A stretch of DNA of 64,000 nucleotides, taken from Crystallibacter sulfonylureivorans_A (GTDB lineage: Bacteria; Actinomycetota; Actinomycetes; Actinomycetales; Micrococcaceae). Positions 43,236 through 52,722 of this stretch are shown piece by piece. The position numbers and the translations under genes are program-made. The notes beneath the pieces are model-generated. The model searched no databases. It saw only the letters and a list, made by a program, of their open reading frames with translations, and was not told where the DNA came from. Where the stretch lies: contig NZ_JBLKRT010000003.1 of assembly GCF_047607445.1 (NCBI RefSeq), positions 1 through 64,000 of the forward strand, read 5' to 3'. Numbering within the stretch: the first letter of the stretch is position 1; each line of letters starts with the position of its first letter.

Positions 43236-46200
43236 ATGGACAATGAACAGGTAATACCCGCTACCTCCACTCCGGCCGATTCGCCCGAGGGAACAGCCAA
43301 AAAACCGCCGCGCCCGCGCCGCAAGCCCGCTGTGTCCGCACCGTCGCAGGACCAGCTGGATGTGCAGCTGCCCGCCCCAGCCACCGAGCCCGCTAACACT
43401 GATTCCCCTAACGACGGCGGTGCCCCCGCCGCTGCGCCGGGGGCCGATGCGGCTCCCGCGGGGGAGCAGCAAGCCGCAGTAGCCACGGACGCCAGCCAGC
43501 CGGAAGGCCAGGCACCAGCAGCCGTCACCCGGGCACGCCGGCCGCGCAAGACCGCCGCCGAGAAGGCCGCGGAAGCAGCGGCAGCCCAAGGTGCGCAGGC
43601 GGAAGACTCCGCCGCTGCCCCGGTTGCTGAAGCGGCACCCGCTGCCAAGACCCGGACCCGGCAGCCGCGCAAGACCGCCGCCCAGAAGGCCGCCGAAGCA
43701 GCGGCCCAGGAAGCCGCGCTGCAGGAAGGCACCGACGCCCAGCAGGCTGCAGCCCCGGCCGCCGAGCAGGCCGAGGCCGCCGCCGGAGCCGCCCCGGACG
43801 GTGTGTTGGACGCTGCCGATGCGCAGACCGATGTGCAGTCCGATCAGGCCGCAGCCAAACCGGTGCGGAAGCGCCGCAGCCGTGCCGAGCAGCAGGTTGA
43901 GCAGCCCGTGAACGCCGACGGCGTTCTGGAAGCCGAGGGTGCGGAGGAAGCGGCCGAAAAGCCGGCAGCCCGCCGTCGTACTTCCGCTACCACGCGGAGC
44001 CGCCGCAGCGCCGCCGCGCAGACCACGGAGGCTGCCGCGGCCGAACTGACCACCGCGGCAGGCGAAACCGCCGCCGGCGAGCAGGAGCCCGCAGCCACGG
44101 AAGCCGCCGTTTCCGGCGTCGAGGCCGCCACCGAGCCGGACGCCGGCACGCAGCCAGCCGCCGATGCGGCCGCCGGGACGGACTCAGCCGCCGAGGCAGC
44201 AGGGGAGCAGCCCGCGAAGGCGCCGTCACGCCGTCGTCGTTCCAGCAAGGCCACTGCCGCCGCCCCGGCAGCAGCTGAAGCCGCTCCCGCCGCGGAGCAG
44301 GCCCCGGGAGCAGACCAAGCTGCCGCCGAGCCCGCCACCGAAGCTCCCGCCGAAGAGGAACAGGCCGAAGAAACACCCGCAGCAGGGACCGGGCACGATC
44401 CGTTCGCGATTCCGTCGTCGCCGGTATCGCTGCTCTTCCACGCGCCGGACCTCTCCGCCGTCGCCGCTGCCAAGCAGCAGCCGGCCGCGGCAGCCGACTC
44501 CGACGAGGAAGACGAAGACGGCGGATCCCGCCGCAGCCGCCGGAACCGCCGCAGCCGTACCCGTAATCGGGCAGAGGTCGAGGCCGGCAACGGCGAAGCA
44601 GCCGGCACGGAAGAAGCAGGCGAGGCCGCCGAAACCGCAGTAGAAGGCGCGACGGGGGAGAAGGACGGGGTGACCTCGCGCCGTCGCCGCCGTCGCCGCC
44701 GCGGCGATGCGGATCTGGAACTGACCGGCGGCTCGGAGGACGATCCGCCCAACACGGTCACCCGGGTTCGTGCACCGCGCCCGGTGGCGGAGACCGCTCC
44801 GAGCAACAAGGTGGCCTCGGTCAAGGGGTCCACCCGGCTGGAGGCCAAGAAGCAGCGCCGCCGCGAATCGCGCGAGTCCGGCCGCCGCCGCCAGGTGATC
44901 ACCGAGGCCGAGTTCCTGGCCCGCCGCGAATCCGTCGACCGGCAGATGGTGGTCCGCCAGCGCGACGACAGGATCCAGATCGGCGTGCTGGAAGACGGTG
45001 TGCTCGCCGAGCACTTCGTCTCCAAGACCCAGCAGGATTCGCTGATCGGCAACGTCTACCTGGGCAAGGTGCAGAACGTGCTGCCCAGCATGGAAGCTGC
45101 CTTCATCGACATTGGCCGCGGCCGCAACGCCGTGCTCTACGCCGGCGAGGTCAACTGGGACGCCGCCCACCTGGACGGGCAGCCGCGCCGGATCGAGCTG
45201 GCACTGAAGTCCGGCGACTCGGTGCTGGTGCAGGTGACCAAGGACCCGGTGGGCCACAAGGGTGCCCGCCTGACCAGCCAGATCTCCTTGCCGGGCCGCT
45301 TCCTGGTCTACGTGCCGGGCGGCTCGATGACCGGCATCTCGCGCAAACTGCCGGACGTGGAACGCAACCGGCTGAAGAAGATCCTGAAGGAACATGTTCC
45401 GGACGGCGCCGGCGTGATCGTCCGCACCGCGGCCGAAGGCGCCAGCGAAGAAGAGCTAATGAACGACATCAACCGGCTGCGCGCGCAGTGGGAAGGCATC
45501 GAATCGCGTGCCGGCTCCACCAAGACGCTGGCACCGGAAATGCTCTACGCGGAGCCGGACCTGACCATCAAGGTGGTCCGCGATGTTTTCAACGAGGACT
45601 TCTCCAAGCTGGTGGTGTCCGGCGAAGAAGCCTGGGACACCATCGAGGCCTACGTCACCTACGTGGCCCCGGACCTGGTGGACCGGCTGGAAAAGTGGAC
45701 CTCGGAGACGGACATCTTCGCAGCGCAGCGGCTGGACGAGCAGATCCACAAGGCACTGGACCGCAAGGTGTTCCTGCCGTCCGGCGGTTCGCTGGTGATC
45801 GACCGCACCGAGGCCATGACCGTGGTGGACGTCAACACCGGTAAGTTCACCGGCTCCGGCGGCAACCTCGAAGAAACCGTCACCAAGAACAACCTGGAAG
45901 CGGCCGAAGAAGTGGTGCGCCAGCTGCGGCTGCGGGACATTGGCGGCATCATCGTCATCGACTTCATCGACATGGTGCTGGAGTCCAACCGCGACCTGGT
46001 GCTGCGCCGGCTGGTCGAGTGCCTGGGCCGCGACCGGACCAAGCACCAGGTGGCCGAGGTGACCTCGCTGGGCCTGGTGCAGATGACCCGCAAGCGGATG
46101 GGCACCGGGCTGCTGGAAGTTTTCGGCGAGCAGTGTGAGCATTGCGCCGGCCGCGGCGTGATCACCCACGACGAACCGGTGGAGCACCGCCGTCCTGCAG

Positions 46201-47180
46201 CGGCAACCGAACACCACCAGGTCCGGATAGAGAAGCGTTCGGAGCGGCAGTCGCGCAGCGAGAAGCGCCGCAACCGCGGCCAGGCGCAGGAGCAGGCCAC
46301 CGAGGCGCCTGCTGCGGTGGCGCACGAGGACGACGCCGAGCGCAAGGCCAAGGCCGAGGCTGCCCGCGCAGCGCTGGCCAACATCGCCGCCGCAGCCCAT
46401 GCCGCCCACGAGGCGGAGGAACACCCAGAGGCTGCCAAGGCCAAACAGCACGACGGCGCAGCAGTCCCCGCAGCCAGCGCCGCCGGGAAGACTGAAGCCG
46501 CCGGGAAGCCCGACGCCGCCGCCGCTTCGGCCCCGGCGCAGGGCCAGCCTGCCGGTTCCGGCCGCAAGCGCCGCTCGCGCCGCGCCGATGATTCCGGTAT
46601 CGCTGCTGCTGCCCCGGCTGCTGCAGCCGCCGAGGAAAGCGGCGCCGGCGTGCTGAAGATCAACGGCGAAACGGTGGCCATTCCGCGAGCCACGTCCACT
46701 CCGGCGGCTGCCCAGGAAGAGCCGTCGCTGACCTTGGAAAGCCTGACCGAGGCCTTCAACAAGGTCGCCCCGGTGGAGAACCGGGAGCAGGCCGCCCCTG
46801 CGACCGCACCCGCCGCCGCTCCTGCAGCCGCACCTGAGGCTGCTTCCGCCGCCGCACCGGAACCGGCCACCGCAGGCAGGTCCCAGGCAACCGAGCCATC
46901 GGCAGCGACGGAGCAGGTCAAGCCTGCCGCCGGGCCCCAGGTCCAGGCCACAGCCCCGGTCCGCAAGGTGCGCCGTCGTCGTGCTGCCAGCAGCCCGCAG
47001 GGTGCAGCCGACGCTCCGGTGGAGACGGTGGATGCCGCCATCTCGCCGGAGAACAACGGCAGCCACCGGCACGCCGCGGCCGCGCCGGCCGGGCCCGCTT
47101 TGGCTGAGGCGGCCGCCGGAAAGACTGAAGCCGCGGCTCCGCTGGTGCTGGGCGTGGGTGTGCCCGCCTCGGAGCTGTAG
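43236..47180 (+). CDS. rne: Ribonuclease E/G
   Basis: 1314 residues. Endonuclease for mRNA decay and rRNA/tRNA processing. An Ala/Glu/Pro-rich disordered N-terminus (1-560) carries Arg-rich patches, including two copies of RxPRKTAAxKAAEAAA (99-117 and 139-157). The catalytic core is about 575-1010: S1 domain (GNVYLGKVQNVLPSMEAAFI, near 603), the Asp pair in VVDVNTGKFTG (near 866) and VIDFIDM (near 908), and the zinc-link Cys967/Cys970 (CEHCAGRG). A second disordered tail (1010-1314) is basic then Ala/Pro-rich. Actinobacterial RNase E have such flanks; this one is long. ATG 43236; the ribosome site is weak. Confidence 0.95.
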   Translation: MDNEQVIPATSTPADSPEGTAKKPPRPRRKPAVSAPSQDQLDVQLPAPATEPANTDSPNDGGAPAAAPGADAAPAGEQQAAVATDASQPEGQAPAAVTRARRPRKTAAEKAAEAAAAQGAQAEDSAAAPVAEAAPAAKTRTRQPRKTAAQKAAEAAAQEAALQEGTDAQQAAAPAAEQAEAAAGAAPDGVLDAADAQTDVQSDQAAAKPVRKRRSRAEQQVEQPVNADGVLEAEGAEEAAEKPAARRRTSATTRSRRSAAAQTTEAAAAELTTAAGETAAGEQEPAATEAAVSGVEAATEPDAGTQPAADAAAGTDSAAEAAGEQPAKAPSRRRRSSKATAAAPAAAEAAPAAEQAPGADQAAAEPATEAPAEEEQAEETPAAGTGHDPFAIPSSPVSLLFHAPDLSAVAAAKQQPAAAADSDEEDEDGGSRRSRRNRRSRTRNRAEVEAGNGEAAGTEEAGEAAETAVEGATGEKDGVTSRRRRRRRRGDADLELTGGSEDDPPNTVTRVRAPRPVAETAPSNKVASVKGSTRLEAKKQRRRESRESGRRRQVITEAEFLARRESVDRQMVVRQRDDRIQIGVLEDGVLAEHFVSKTQQDSLIGNVYLGKVQNVLPSMEAAFIDIGRGRNAVLYAGEVNWDAAHLDGQPRRIELALKSGDSVLVQVTKDPVGHKGARLTSQISLPGRFLVYVPGGSMTGISRKLPDVERNRLKKILKEHVPDGAGVIVRTAAEGASEEELMNDINRLRAQWEGIESRAGSTKTLAPEMLYAEPDLTIKVVRDVFNEDFSKLVVSGEEAWDTIEAYVTYVAPDLVDRLEKWTSETDIFAAQRLDEQIHKALDRKVFLPSGGSLVIDRTEAMTVVDVNTGKFTGSGGNLEETVTKNNLEAAEEVVRQLRLRDIGGIIVIDFIDMVLESNRDLVLRRLVECLGRDRTKHQVAEVTSLGLVQMTRKRMGTGLLEVFGEQCEHCAGRGVITHDEPVEHRRPAAATEHHQVRIEKRSERQSRSEKRRNRGQAQEQATEAPAAVAHEDDAERKAKAEAARAALANIAAAAHAAHEAEEHPEAAKAKQHDGAAVPAASAAGKTEAAGKPDAAAASAPAQGQPAGSGRKRRSRRADDSGIAAAAPAAAAAEESGAGVLKINGETVAIPRATSTPAAAQEEPSLTLESLTEAFNKVAPVENREQAAPATAPAAAPAAAPEAASAAAPEPATAGRSQATEPSAATEQVKPAAGPQVQATAPVRKVRRRRAASSPQGAADAPVETVDAAISPENNGSHRHAAAAPAGPALAEAAAGKTEAAAPLVLGVGVPASEL

Positions 47181-47194
47181 CAAAACTGCCACAA

Positions 47195-47228
47195 CACAGG
47201 CCGCGGATCCTCGGGTCCGCGGCCTGTG
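47195..47228 (+). terminator. Terminator of rne
   Basis: Stem of 13 bp (47195-47207 with 47216-47228) starting 14 bases after the rne stop. Confidence 0.75.
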
Positions 47229-47537
47229 CTGTATCCGCCGTGTCGCGGATTGGAAATGCGCGGGTCCCGGGCGTGTCGGCGGTAGTATTGCTAGGTGCGA
47301 CCGAGCGGATTCCAGTCCGCTCGCGCCAGGTAAGGATCACGCAGGCCCCTCCGGCACTCCCGGAGCCGCTGGTTTGCGGCGGATAGCCGCAATAGCGTAA
47401 TCTAGATCTTCGGTGCGTACGCCTTCGAAGGGTTTCCACCCGCAGGCGCGGATGCACAGTGCTTTCCAGGTCGTCATGAACGTGCCTGCGTATTCGAGCA
47501 AAAACTGTAATAAACGTCTAGAGAAGTGAGTTCCCAA
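47229..47537 (+). promoter_or_regulatory. Leader of the rplU-rpmA operon
   Basis: 309 non-coding bases. A TAGTAT -10-like site near 47283 suggests transcription from about 47295, leaving a leader of roughly 240 bases. It begins with the hairpin GAGCGGA/TCCGCTC (47303-47309 with 47316-47322). A ribosomal-protein autoregulatory leader is possible, but no known class is assigned. Confidence 0.4.
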
Positions 47538-47846
47538 GTGGTGTACGCGATTGTCCGCGCCGGCGGCCGCCAAGAAAAGGTTTCCGTTGGAGACCTCGTG
47601 ACCCTTGACCGCGTCCCCGGTGAGGCTGGTAGCACCATCGAGCTGCCTGCTCTGCTCCTGGTCGACGGCGACAAGGTCACCTCCGCTGCCGATGCCCTGG
47701 CCAACGTCAAGGTCACGGCCGAGATCGTCGAGAATCTCCGCGGTCCCAAGATTGTCATCCAGAAGTACAAGAACAAGACCGGCTACAAGAAGCGCCAGGG
47801 CTACCGTTCTGCACTGACCAAGGTCAAGGTCACCGGAATCGCCTAA
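47538..47846 (+). CDS. rplU: 50S ribosomal protein L21
   Basis: 102 residues, the normal length. VYAIVRAGGRQEKVSVGD at the start and KIVIQKYKNKTGYKKRQGYR at the RNA-binding end are universal for L21. GTG 47538 (GTG GTG TAC) is chosen over GTG 47526 because it restores the conserved N-terminus. L27 follows after 53 bases. Confidence 0.96.
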   Translation: MVYAIVRAGGRQEKVSVGDLVTLDRVPGEAGSTIELPALLLVDGDKVTSAADALANVKVTAEIVENLRGPKIVIQKYKNKTGYKKRQGYRSALTKVKVTGIA

Positions 47847-47899
47847 GCGGTCCGCTGGCTTTTCAAACGTTCCTTCAGACACAAAGGTAGGCAAAATAA

Positions 47900-48160
47900 A
47901 TGGCACATAAGAAGGGTGCGAGCTCCACTCGCAACGGTCGCGATTCCAACGCACAGCGCCTTGGCGTCAAGCGCTTCGGTGGCCAGGTAGTTTCCGCCGG
48001 CGAGATCATCGTCCGCCAGCGCGGTACCCACTTCCACCCCGGCGCCAACGTCGGCCGTGGCGGCGACGACACGCTGTTCGCCCTTGAGGCCGGTGCCGTT
48101 GAATTCGGCACGCGCCGCGGACGCCGCGTCGTGAACATCGTGGCTGCCGCTGCGGAGTAA
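47900..48160 (+). CDS. rpmA: 50S ribosomal protein L27
   Basis: 86 residues. MAHKKGASSTRNGRDSNAQR at the N-terminus reaches the peptidyl-transferase centre, and VGRGGDDTLFALEAG follows. AAGGTAGG lies upstream. A terminator hairpin with TTTT follows the stop. There is no N-terminal cleavage extension of the firmicute type. Confidence 0.97.
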   Translation: MAHKKGASSTRNGRDSNAQRLGVKRFGGQVVSAGEIIVRQRGTHFHPGANVGRGGDDTLFALEAGAVEFGTRRGRRVVNIVAAAAE

Positions 48161-48181
48161 TCTCCAGCAGTAAACAGCTTT

Positions 48182-48220
48182 CCAGTGAGGCGGGCCGTTG
48201 GTCCGCCTCACTGGTGTTTT
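48182..48220 (+). terminator. Terminator of rplU-rpmA
   Basis: CCAGTGAGGCGG (48182-48193) pairs with CCGCCTCACTGG (48203-48214), followed by TGTTTT. Classic rho-independent form. Confidence 0.9.
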
Positions 48221-48286
48221 AACCCGACTAGAATCACTGGTGGGCCGTTTCGGTTCTGGCCCACCGGCATAGAGGAGATAGATCAC

Positions 48287-49837
48287 GTGGCAACATTCGT
48301 TGACCGGGTAGTCCTGCACGTTTCCGGCGGATCCGGTGGCCACGGTTGTGTCTCCGTCAAGCGTGAGAAATTCAAGCCGCTGGGCGGGCCCGACGGCGGC
48401 AATGGCGGCAATGGCGGCGACGTGATCCTGCGCGTGGATCACCAGACCACCACGCTGCTGGACTACCACCACGCCCCGCACCGGCACGCCACCAACGGCG
48501 GTCCCGGCATGGGTGACTGGCGGGGCGGCAAGAACGGCGCCACGCTGGTGCTGCCCGTGCCCGACGGAACGGTGGTCAAGACCAAGAACGGCGATGTGCT
48601 CGCCGACCTGGTGGGCGAGGGAACCGAATTCGTTGCCGCGGCCGGCGGCCAGGGCGGGCTGGGCAACTCCGCGCTGGCATCGGCCAAGCGCAAGGCCCCC
48701 GGCTTCGCGCTGCTGGGCATTCCGGGCGACGAGCGGGACATCGTCCTGGAGCTGAAGTCAATCGCGGACGTGGCGCTGGTCGGTTTCCCGTCCGCGGGCA
48801 AATCCAGCCTGATTGCGGCCATGTCCGCCGCCCGGCCGAAAATCGCCGACTACCCGTTCACCACGCTGGTGCCGAACCTGGGCGTGGTGCAGGCCGGGGA
48901 CACCCGGTTCACCATTGCCGATGTGCCCGGGCTGATCGAAGGTGCCAGCGAAGGCAAGGGCCTGGGCCACAATTTCCTGCGCCATGTGGAGCGTTGCGCC
49001 GCACTGGTGCACGTGTTGGACTGCGCCGCGCTGGAGGCCGACCGCAACCCGCTCTCCGACTTGGAAATCATCGAGCGCGAACTGGAACAGTACGCGGTGG
49101 ACATGAGCTACGCCGGTGCCGACGGCGACGTGGTCCCGCTGAACGAGCGCCCCAAGCTGGTGGCGCTGAACAAGGTGGACGTGCCGGACGGCCGTGACAT
49201 GGCCGAATTCGTCCGGCCCGAGCTGGAAGAGCGCGGATACCGCGTCTTCGAAGTGTCAGCCTCCAGCCACGAGGGGCTGCGCCAGCTGGGCTTTGCGATG
49301 GCCGAGATCGTCGCCACCGCACGGGCCGAAGTGAAGGCCGCCCCGCCGAAGGTTGCCCCCGCCGTGCTGCGCCCGCGGTCCGTGAACGACCGCGGTTTCA
49401 TCATCCGCCGCGAAGAGAAGAACCTGGAACCGCTATTCCGGGTGCTTGGCGAGAAGCCGGAGCGCTGGGTCAAGCAGACCGACTTCAACAACGACGAAGC
49501 CGTGGGCTACCTCTCCGACCGGCTGGCCAAGCTGGGCGTCGAGGACCAGCTGTTCAAGTCCGGCGCGCGGCCGGGGGACACCGTGGTGATCGGCGAGGAC
49601 GACGCAGTGGTCTTCGACTGGGAGCCCACCATGGCTGCCGGCGCCGAGCTGTTGTCCTCCCCGCGCGGCACCGACCTGCGCCTGATGGAGTACATCCGGC
49701 CCACCCGCGAAGAAAAGCGCGAGCAGTACGAGGAGCGCAAGCAGGCCAGGGCTGCCACCCGCGCCGAACTCGAGGCCGAGCGCAAGTCAGGCGTCTGGAC
49801 CGAGAAGGAAGACCATGACGACGACGATGAGCTCTGA
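48287..49837 (+). CDS. obgE: Obg GTPase (CgtA)
   Basis: 516 residues. Essential GTPase for 50S assembly and stress response. Gly-rich Obg domain (GGSGGHGCVSVKREKFKPLG onward), G1 GFPSAGKSS, G3 DVPGLIEGA, G4 NKVD, and a C-terminal OCT domain (FKSGARPGDTVVIGEDD) plus a charged tail. GTG 48287 has GGAG about 9 bases upstream. proB begins inside its last codons (23-base overlap), as in relatives. Confidence 0.96.
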   Translation: MATFVDRVVLHVSGGSGGHGCVSVKREKFKPLGGPDGGNGGNGGDVILRVDHQTTTLLDYHHAPHRHATNGGPGMGDWRGGKNGATLVLPVPDGTVVKTKNGDVLADLVGEGTEFVAAAGGQGGLGNSALASAKRKAPGFALLGIPGDERDIVLELKSIADVALVGFPSAGKSSLIAAMSAARPKIADYPFTTLVPNLGVVQAGDTRFTIADVPGLIEGASEGKGLGHNFLRHVERCAALVHVLDCAALEADRNPLSDLEIIERELEQYAVDMSYAGADGDVVPLNERPKLVALNKVDVPDGRDMAEFVRPELEERGYRVFEVSASSHEGLRQLGFAMAEIVATARAEVKAAPPKVAPAVLRPRSVNDRGFIIRREEKNLEPLFRVLGEKPERWVKQTDFNNDEAVGYLSDRLAKLGVEDQLFKSGARPGDTVVIGEDDAVVFDWEPTMAAGAELLSSPRGTDLRLMEYIRPTREEKREQYEERKQARAATRAELEAERKSGVWTEKEDHDDDDEL

Positions 49838-50960
49838 GCCGGCCACCGCGGCCGACCGGACCCTGCTGGCCTCGGCCGAGCGCCTGGTGGTCAAGGTCGG
49901 CTCGTCGTCGCTGACCTCGGTGGCGGGCGGCATCTCCGAGGAGGCGCTGCTGTCGCTGGTGGAAGTGCTGGCGGCCCGCCGCAACGCCGGCACCGAAGTC
50001 ATCCTGGTGTCCTCCGGTGCCATCTCCGCCGGACTGGCGCCGCTGGGCTTGGGCCGCCGTCCGCGGGACCTGGCCACCCAGCAGGCCGCGGCCAGCGTGG
50101 GCCAGGGCCTGCTGATGGCCCGCTACACACAGGCGTTCGGCGCCCGCGGCATCACGGTCAGCCAGGTGCTGCTGACCGCTGAGGACCTGATGCGCCGCCA
50201 GCACTACGCCAACGCCTACCGGGCGATGCACCGGCTGCTGCACCTCGGCGTCGTGCCGGTGGTCAACGAAAACGACACCGTGGCCACCCATGAAATCCGC
50301 TTCGGCGACAACGACCGGCTGGCCGCGCTGGTGGCCCACCTGGTCAAGGCCGACGCGCTGCTGCTGTTGTCCGACGTCGATGCGCTCTACGACGGTCCGC
50401 CCAAGGACGGCGCGCAGCGGATCCCGCTGGTGGCCGGGCCGCAGGATCTGGACGGCGTGAACATCGGCCGCACCGGCGCCGCGGGCGTCGGCACCGGCGG
50501 CATGATGACCAAAGTCGAAGCCGCCGGAATCGCCGCCGGCTCGGGCATCCCGGCGCTGGTCACGTCCACCCCCAATGCAGCGCGCGCGCTGGCCGGCGAA
50601 GACGTGGGAACCTGGTTTGCGGTCAGCGGCACCCGCCGCCCGCCGCGGCTGCTGTGGCTGGCGCACTTGGCCTCCGTGCAGGGCCGGCTGGTCCTGGACG
50701 ACGGCGCGGTGCAGGCCGTGCGGGACAAGCACCGCTCGCTGCTGCCCGCCGGCATTGTTTCGGTCAAGGGCGACTTCGAACCGGGCGATCCGGTGGAACT
50801 GGCGGACGGCGACGGACGGGTGGTGGGCCGCGGACTGGTGAACTTCTCCTCCTATGAACTGCCGCGCATGCTCGGCCGTTCCACCAAGGAACTGGCGGCG
50901 TCGCTGGGGCGCCAATACGAACGCGAAATCATCCACGTGGACGATTTGGTGGTGCTCTGA
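49815..50960 (+). CDS. proB: Glutamate 5-kinase
   Basis: 381 residues. First step of proline synthesis: phosphorylates glutamate. Amino acid kinase domain (VVKVGSSSLTS, VSSGAISAGLAPLGL, NENDTVATHEIRFGDND) and a C-terminal PUA domain (KGDFEPGDPVELADGDG). ATG 49815 overlaps obg and has GAAGGA in front. proA follows after 80 bases, so it is an obg-proB-proA unit. Confidence 0.96.
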   Translation: MTTTMSSEPATAADRTLLASAERLVVKVGSSSLTSVAGGISEEALLSLVEVLAARRNAGTEVILVSSGAISAGLAPLGLGRRPRDLATQQAAASVGQGLLMARYTQAFGARGITVSQVLLTAEDLMRRQHYANAYRAMHRLLHLGVVPVVNENDTVATHEIRFGDNDRLAALVAHLVKADALLLLSDVDALYDGPPKDGAQRIPLVAGPQDLDGVNIGRTGAAGVGTGGMMTKVEAAGIAAGSGIPALVTSTPNAARALAGEDVGTWFAVSGTRRPPRLLWLAHLASVQGRLVLDDGAVQAVRDKHRSLLPAGIVSVKGDFEPGDPVELADGDGRVVGRGLVNFSSYELPRMLGRSTKELAASLGRQYEREIIHVDDLVVL

Positions 50961-51040
50961 ACCAGGCTGCCGGTGGGCGTGCAACGTAACGTGACCTCCG
51001 TCGTCGTGCTTCCCGCGGCGTCCGGGCTAAAATCGCCTGT

Positions 51041-52357
51041 ATGACCCAGACAGCCTCTTCCCAGTCCACGGCCGAAGCGACCCAGAACGGCCAGCAGCCG
51101 GATGCCGCCGCGGCCGTAGAGGCCATCGCGGTCCGGTCCCGAAACGCCGCGCGGCGGATGGCACGGGCCAACCGTGCGTGGAAGGACAAGGCGCTGCGGG
51201 AGATCGCCGAATCCCTGGTCGCCAAGCGCGACGTGGTGCTGCAGGCTAACCGCCAGGACCTGGACGAGGGCAAGGCGAACGGCACCAGCGCCGCGCTGCT
51301 GGACCGGCTGACGTTGGACACCAAGCGAATCGACGGACTGGCCGCTGCACTGGAAAACCTGGCCGCGCTGCCGGATCCGGTGGGGACGGTGATGCGCGGG
51401 CAGACGCTGCCGAACGGGCTGCGGCTCCGCCAGGTCCACGTGCCGATGGGCGTGGTGGCCGCCATCTACGAAGCCCGGCCGAATGTCACCGTGGACATCG
51501 CCGGCCTTGCGCTCAAGAGCGGCAATGCCGTGATCCTGCGCGGCGGCAGCGCGGCCCGGCACACCAACGTTGCGCTGCTGGGCATCATCCGGGATTCGCT
51601 GGACCGGGTGGGTCTGCCCTCCGACGCGGTGCAGAGCGTGGATGACTACGGCCGCGACGGAGCCAACGCCCTGATGCAGGCGCGCGGGCTGGTGGACGTG
51701 CTGATTCCGCGCGGCGGCCGCGAACTGATCCAGTCCGTGGTGAACAACGCGAAGGTCCCGGTCATCGAGACCGGCGAAGGCAACGTGCATATCTACCTGG
51801 ACGAGTCGGCGGGCACCGAGATGGCCGTGGATATCCTGCTCAATGCCAAGACCCAGCGGCCGTCGGTGTGCAACACTGTGGAGACCCTGTTGCTGCACCG
51901 TGATGCGGCCGCCTCGGCCGACGTCCTCGCGGCCCTGGCCGGAGCGGGAGTCCGGCTGCACGTGGACCAGCGCGTGGCCGGCATCCTCCCGGCCGGCGTC
52001 GAGGCCGAAACCGCCACTGACGAGGACTGGGCCCGCGAATACATGGACCTGGATTTGGCGGTGGCCATGGTGGACTCGATGGACGACGCGCTGCGGCACA
52101 TCCGGGCTTGGACCACGGGGCACACGGAGGCGATCATCACCAACGACCTGCGCAACGCGGAGCGCTTCATCGCCGAGATCGATTCCGCGGCGGTGATCGT
52201 CAACGCGTCCACTCGCTTTACCGACGGCGGGGAGCTGGGTCTGGGTGCGGAAGTGGGGATTTCCACGCAGAAGATGCATGCCCGCGGCCCGATGGGCCTG
52301 CGGGAACTGACCACCACCAAATGGATCGTCCAGGGCGACGGCCAGGTCCGCGACTGA
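51041..52357 (+). CDS. proA: Gamma-glutamyl phosphate reductase
   Basis: 438 residues. Second step of proline synthesis; makes glutamate semialdehyde with NADPH. The aldehyde-dehydrogenase active Cys is in QRPSVCNTVETLLLH; RQVHVPMGVVAAIYEARPN and GGELGLGAEVGISTQKMHAR are diagnostic. The N-terminal Ser/Thr/Gln-rich extension is short and unremarkable. Confidence 0.96.
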   Translation: MTQTASSQSTAEATQNGQQPDAAAAVEAIAVRSRNAARRMARANRAWKDKALREIAESLVAKRDVVLQANRQDLDEGKANGTSAALLDRLTLDTKRIDGLAAALENLAALPDPVGTVMRGQTLPNGLRLRQVHVPMGVVAAIYEARPNVTVDIAGLALKSGNAVILRGGSAARHTNVALLGIIRDSLDRVGLPSDAVQSVDDYGRDGANALMQARGLVDVLIPRGGRELIQSVVNNAKVPVIETGEGNVHIYLDESAGTEMAVDILLNAKTQRPSVCNTVETLLLHRDAAASADVLAALAGAGVRLHVDQRVAGILPAGVEAETATDEDWAREYMDLDLAVAMVDSMDDALRHIRAWTTGHTEAIITNDLRNAERFIAEIDSAAVIVNASTRFTDGGELGLGAEVGISTQKMHARGPMGLRELTTTKWIVQGDGQVRD

Positions 52358-52482
52358 TCCTTGTGCGAGCCGGAGCTGTGCCCGGCTGAATCACGGTTCC
52401 ACTGCCGGAACGCGTACCATGGGTACGAAGCCATATCCCGTCCGCCTGAGCGCGGCCGGGCTGAAAACATCAAGGGAGAATC

Positions 52483-52716
52483 ATGCTGTCTCAGGTCCTC
52501 GACGCCGCACTGGTGGCTAGCGAAGCCGCCCACGTCGAACTTCCGGTCCCCGCGTGGGCCATCGGCGTCGGATTCATGACGCTGTTCGTGCTCATGATGT
52601 TTGCCACGATCGCGTTCACCAGTGTGGGCCAGCGTCACTCGGCCGTGGAGGAACAGGTGGATCCGCACCGCCAGTTCCCGAACAAGCACGATCACGGCCA
52701 GGCCGAGCGCCACTAG
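52483..52716 (+). CDS. Small membrane protein upstream of nadD
   Basis: 77 residues: polar start, one membrane segment (WAIGVGFMTLFVLMMFATIAF), then a His/Asp-rich cytoplasmic tail. AAGGGAG lies 5 bases before the ATG. Its position directly before nadD is like that of small unknown proteins in other Micrococcaceae. Function unknown. Confidence 0.75.
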   Translation: MLSQVLDAALVASEAAHVELPVPAWAIGVGFMTLFVLMMFATIAFTSVGQRHSAVEEQVDPHRQFPNKHDHGQAERH

Positions 52717-52722
52717 TCGTTC

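Noticed and set aside
43844..47197. Long minus-strand frames opposite rne, rich in Ser/Ala or Arg
   Set aside because: They mirror the Ala/Glu-rich low-complexity arms of RNase E and have no domain or ribosome site.
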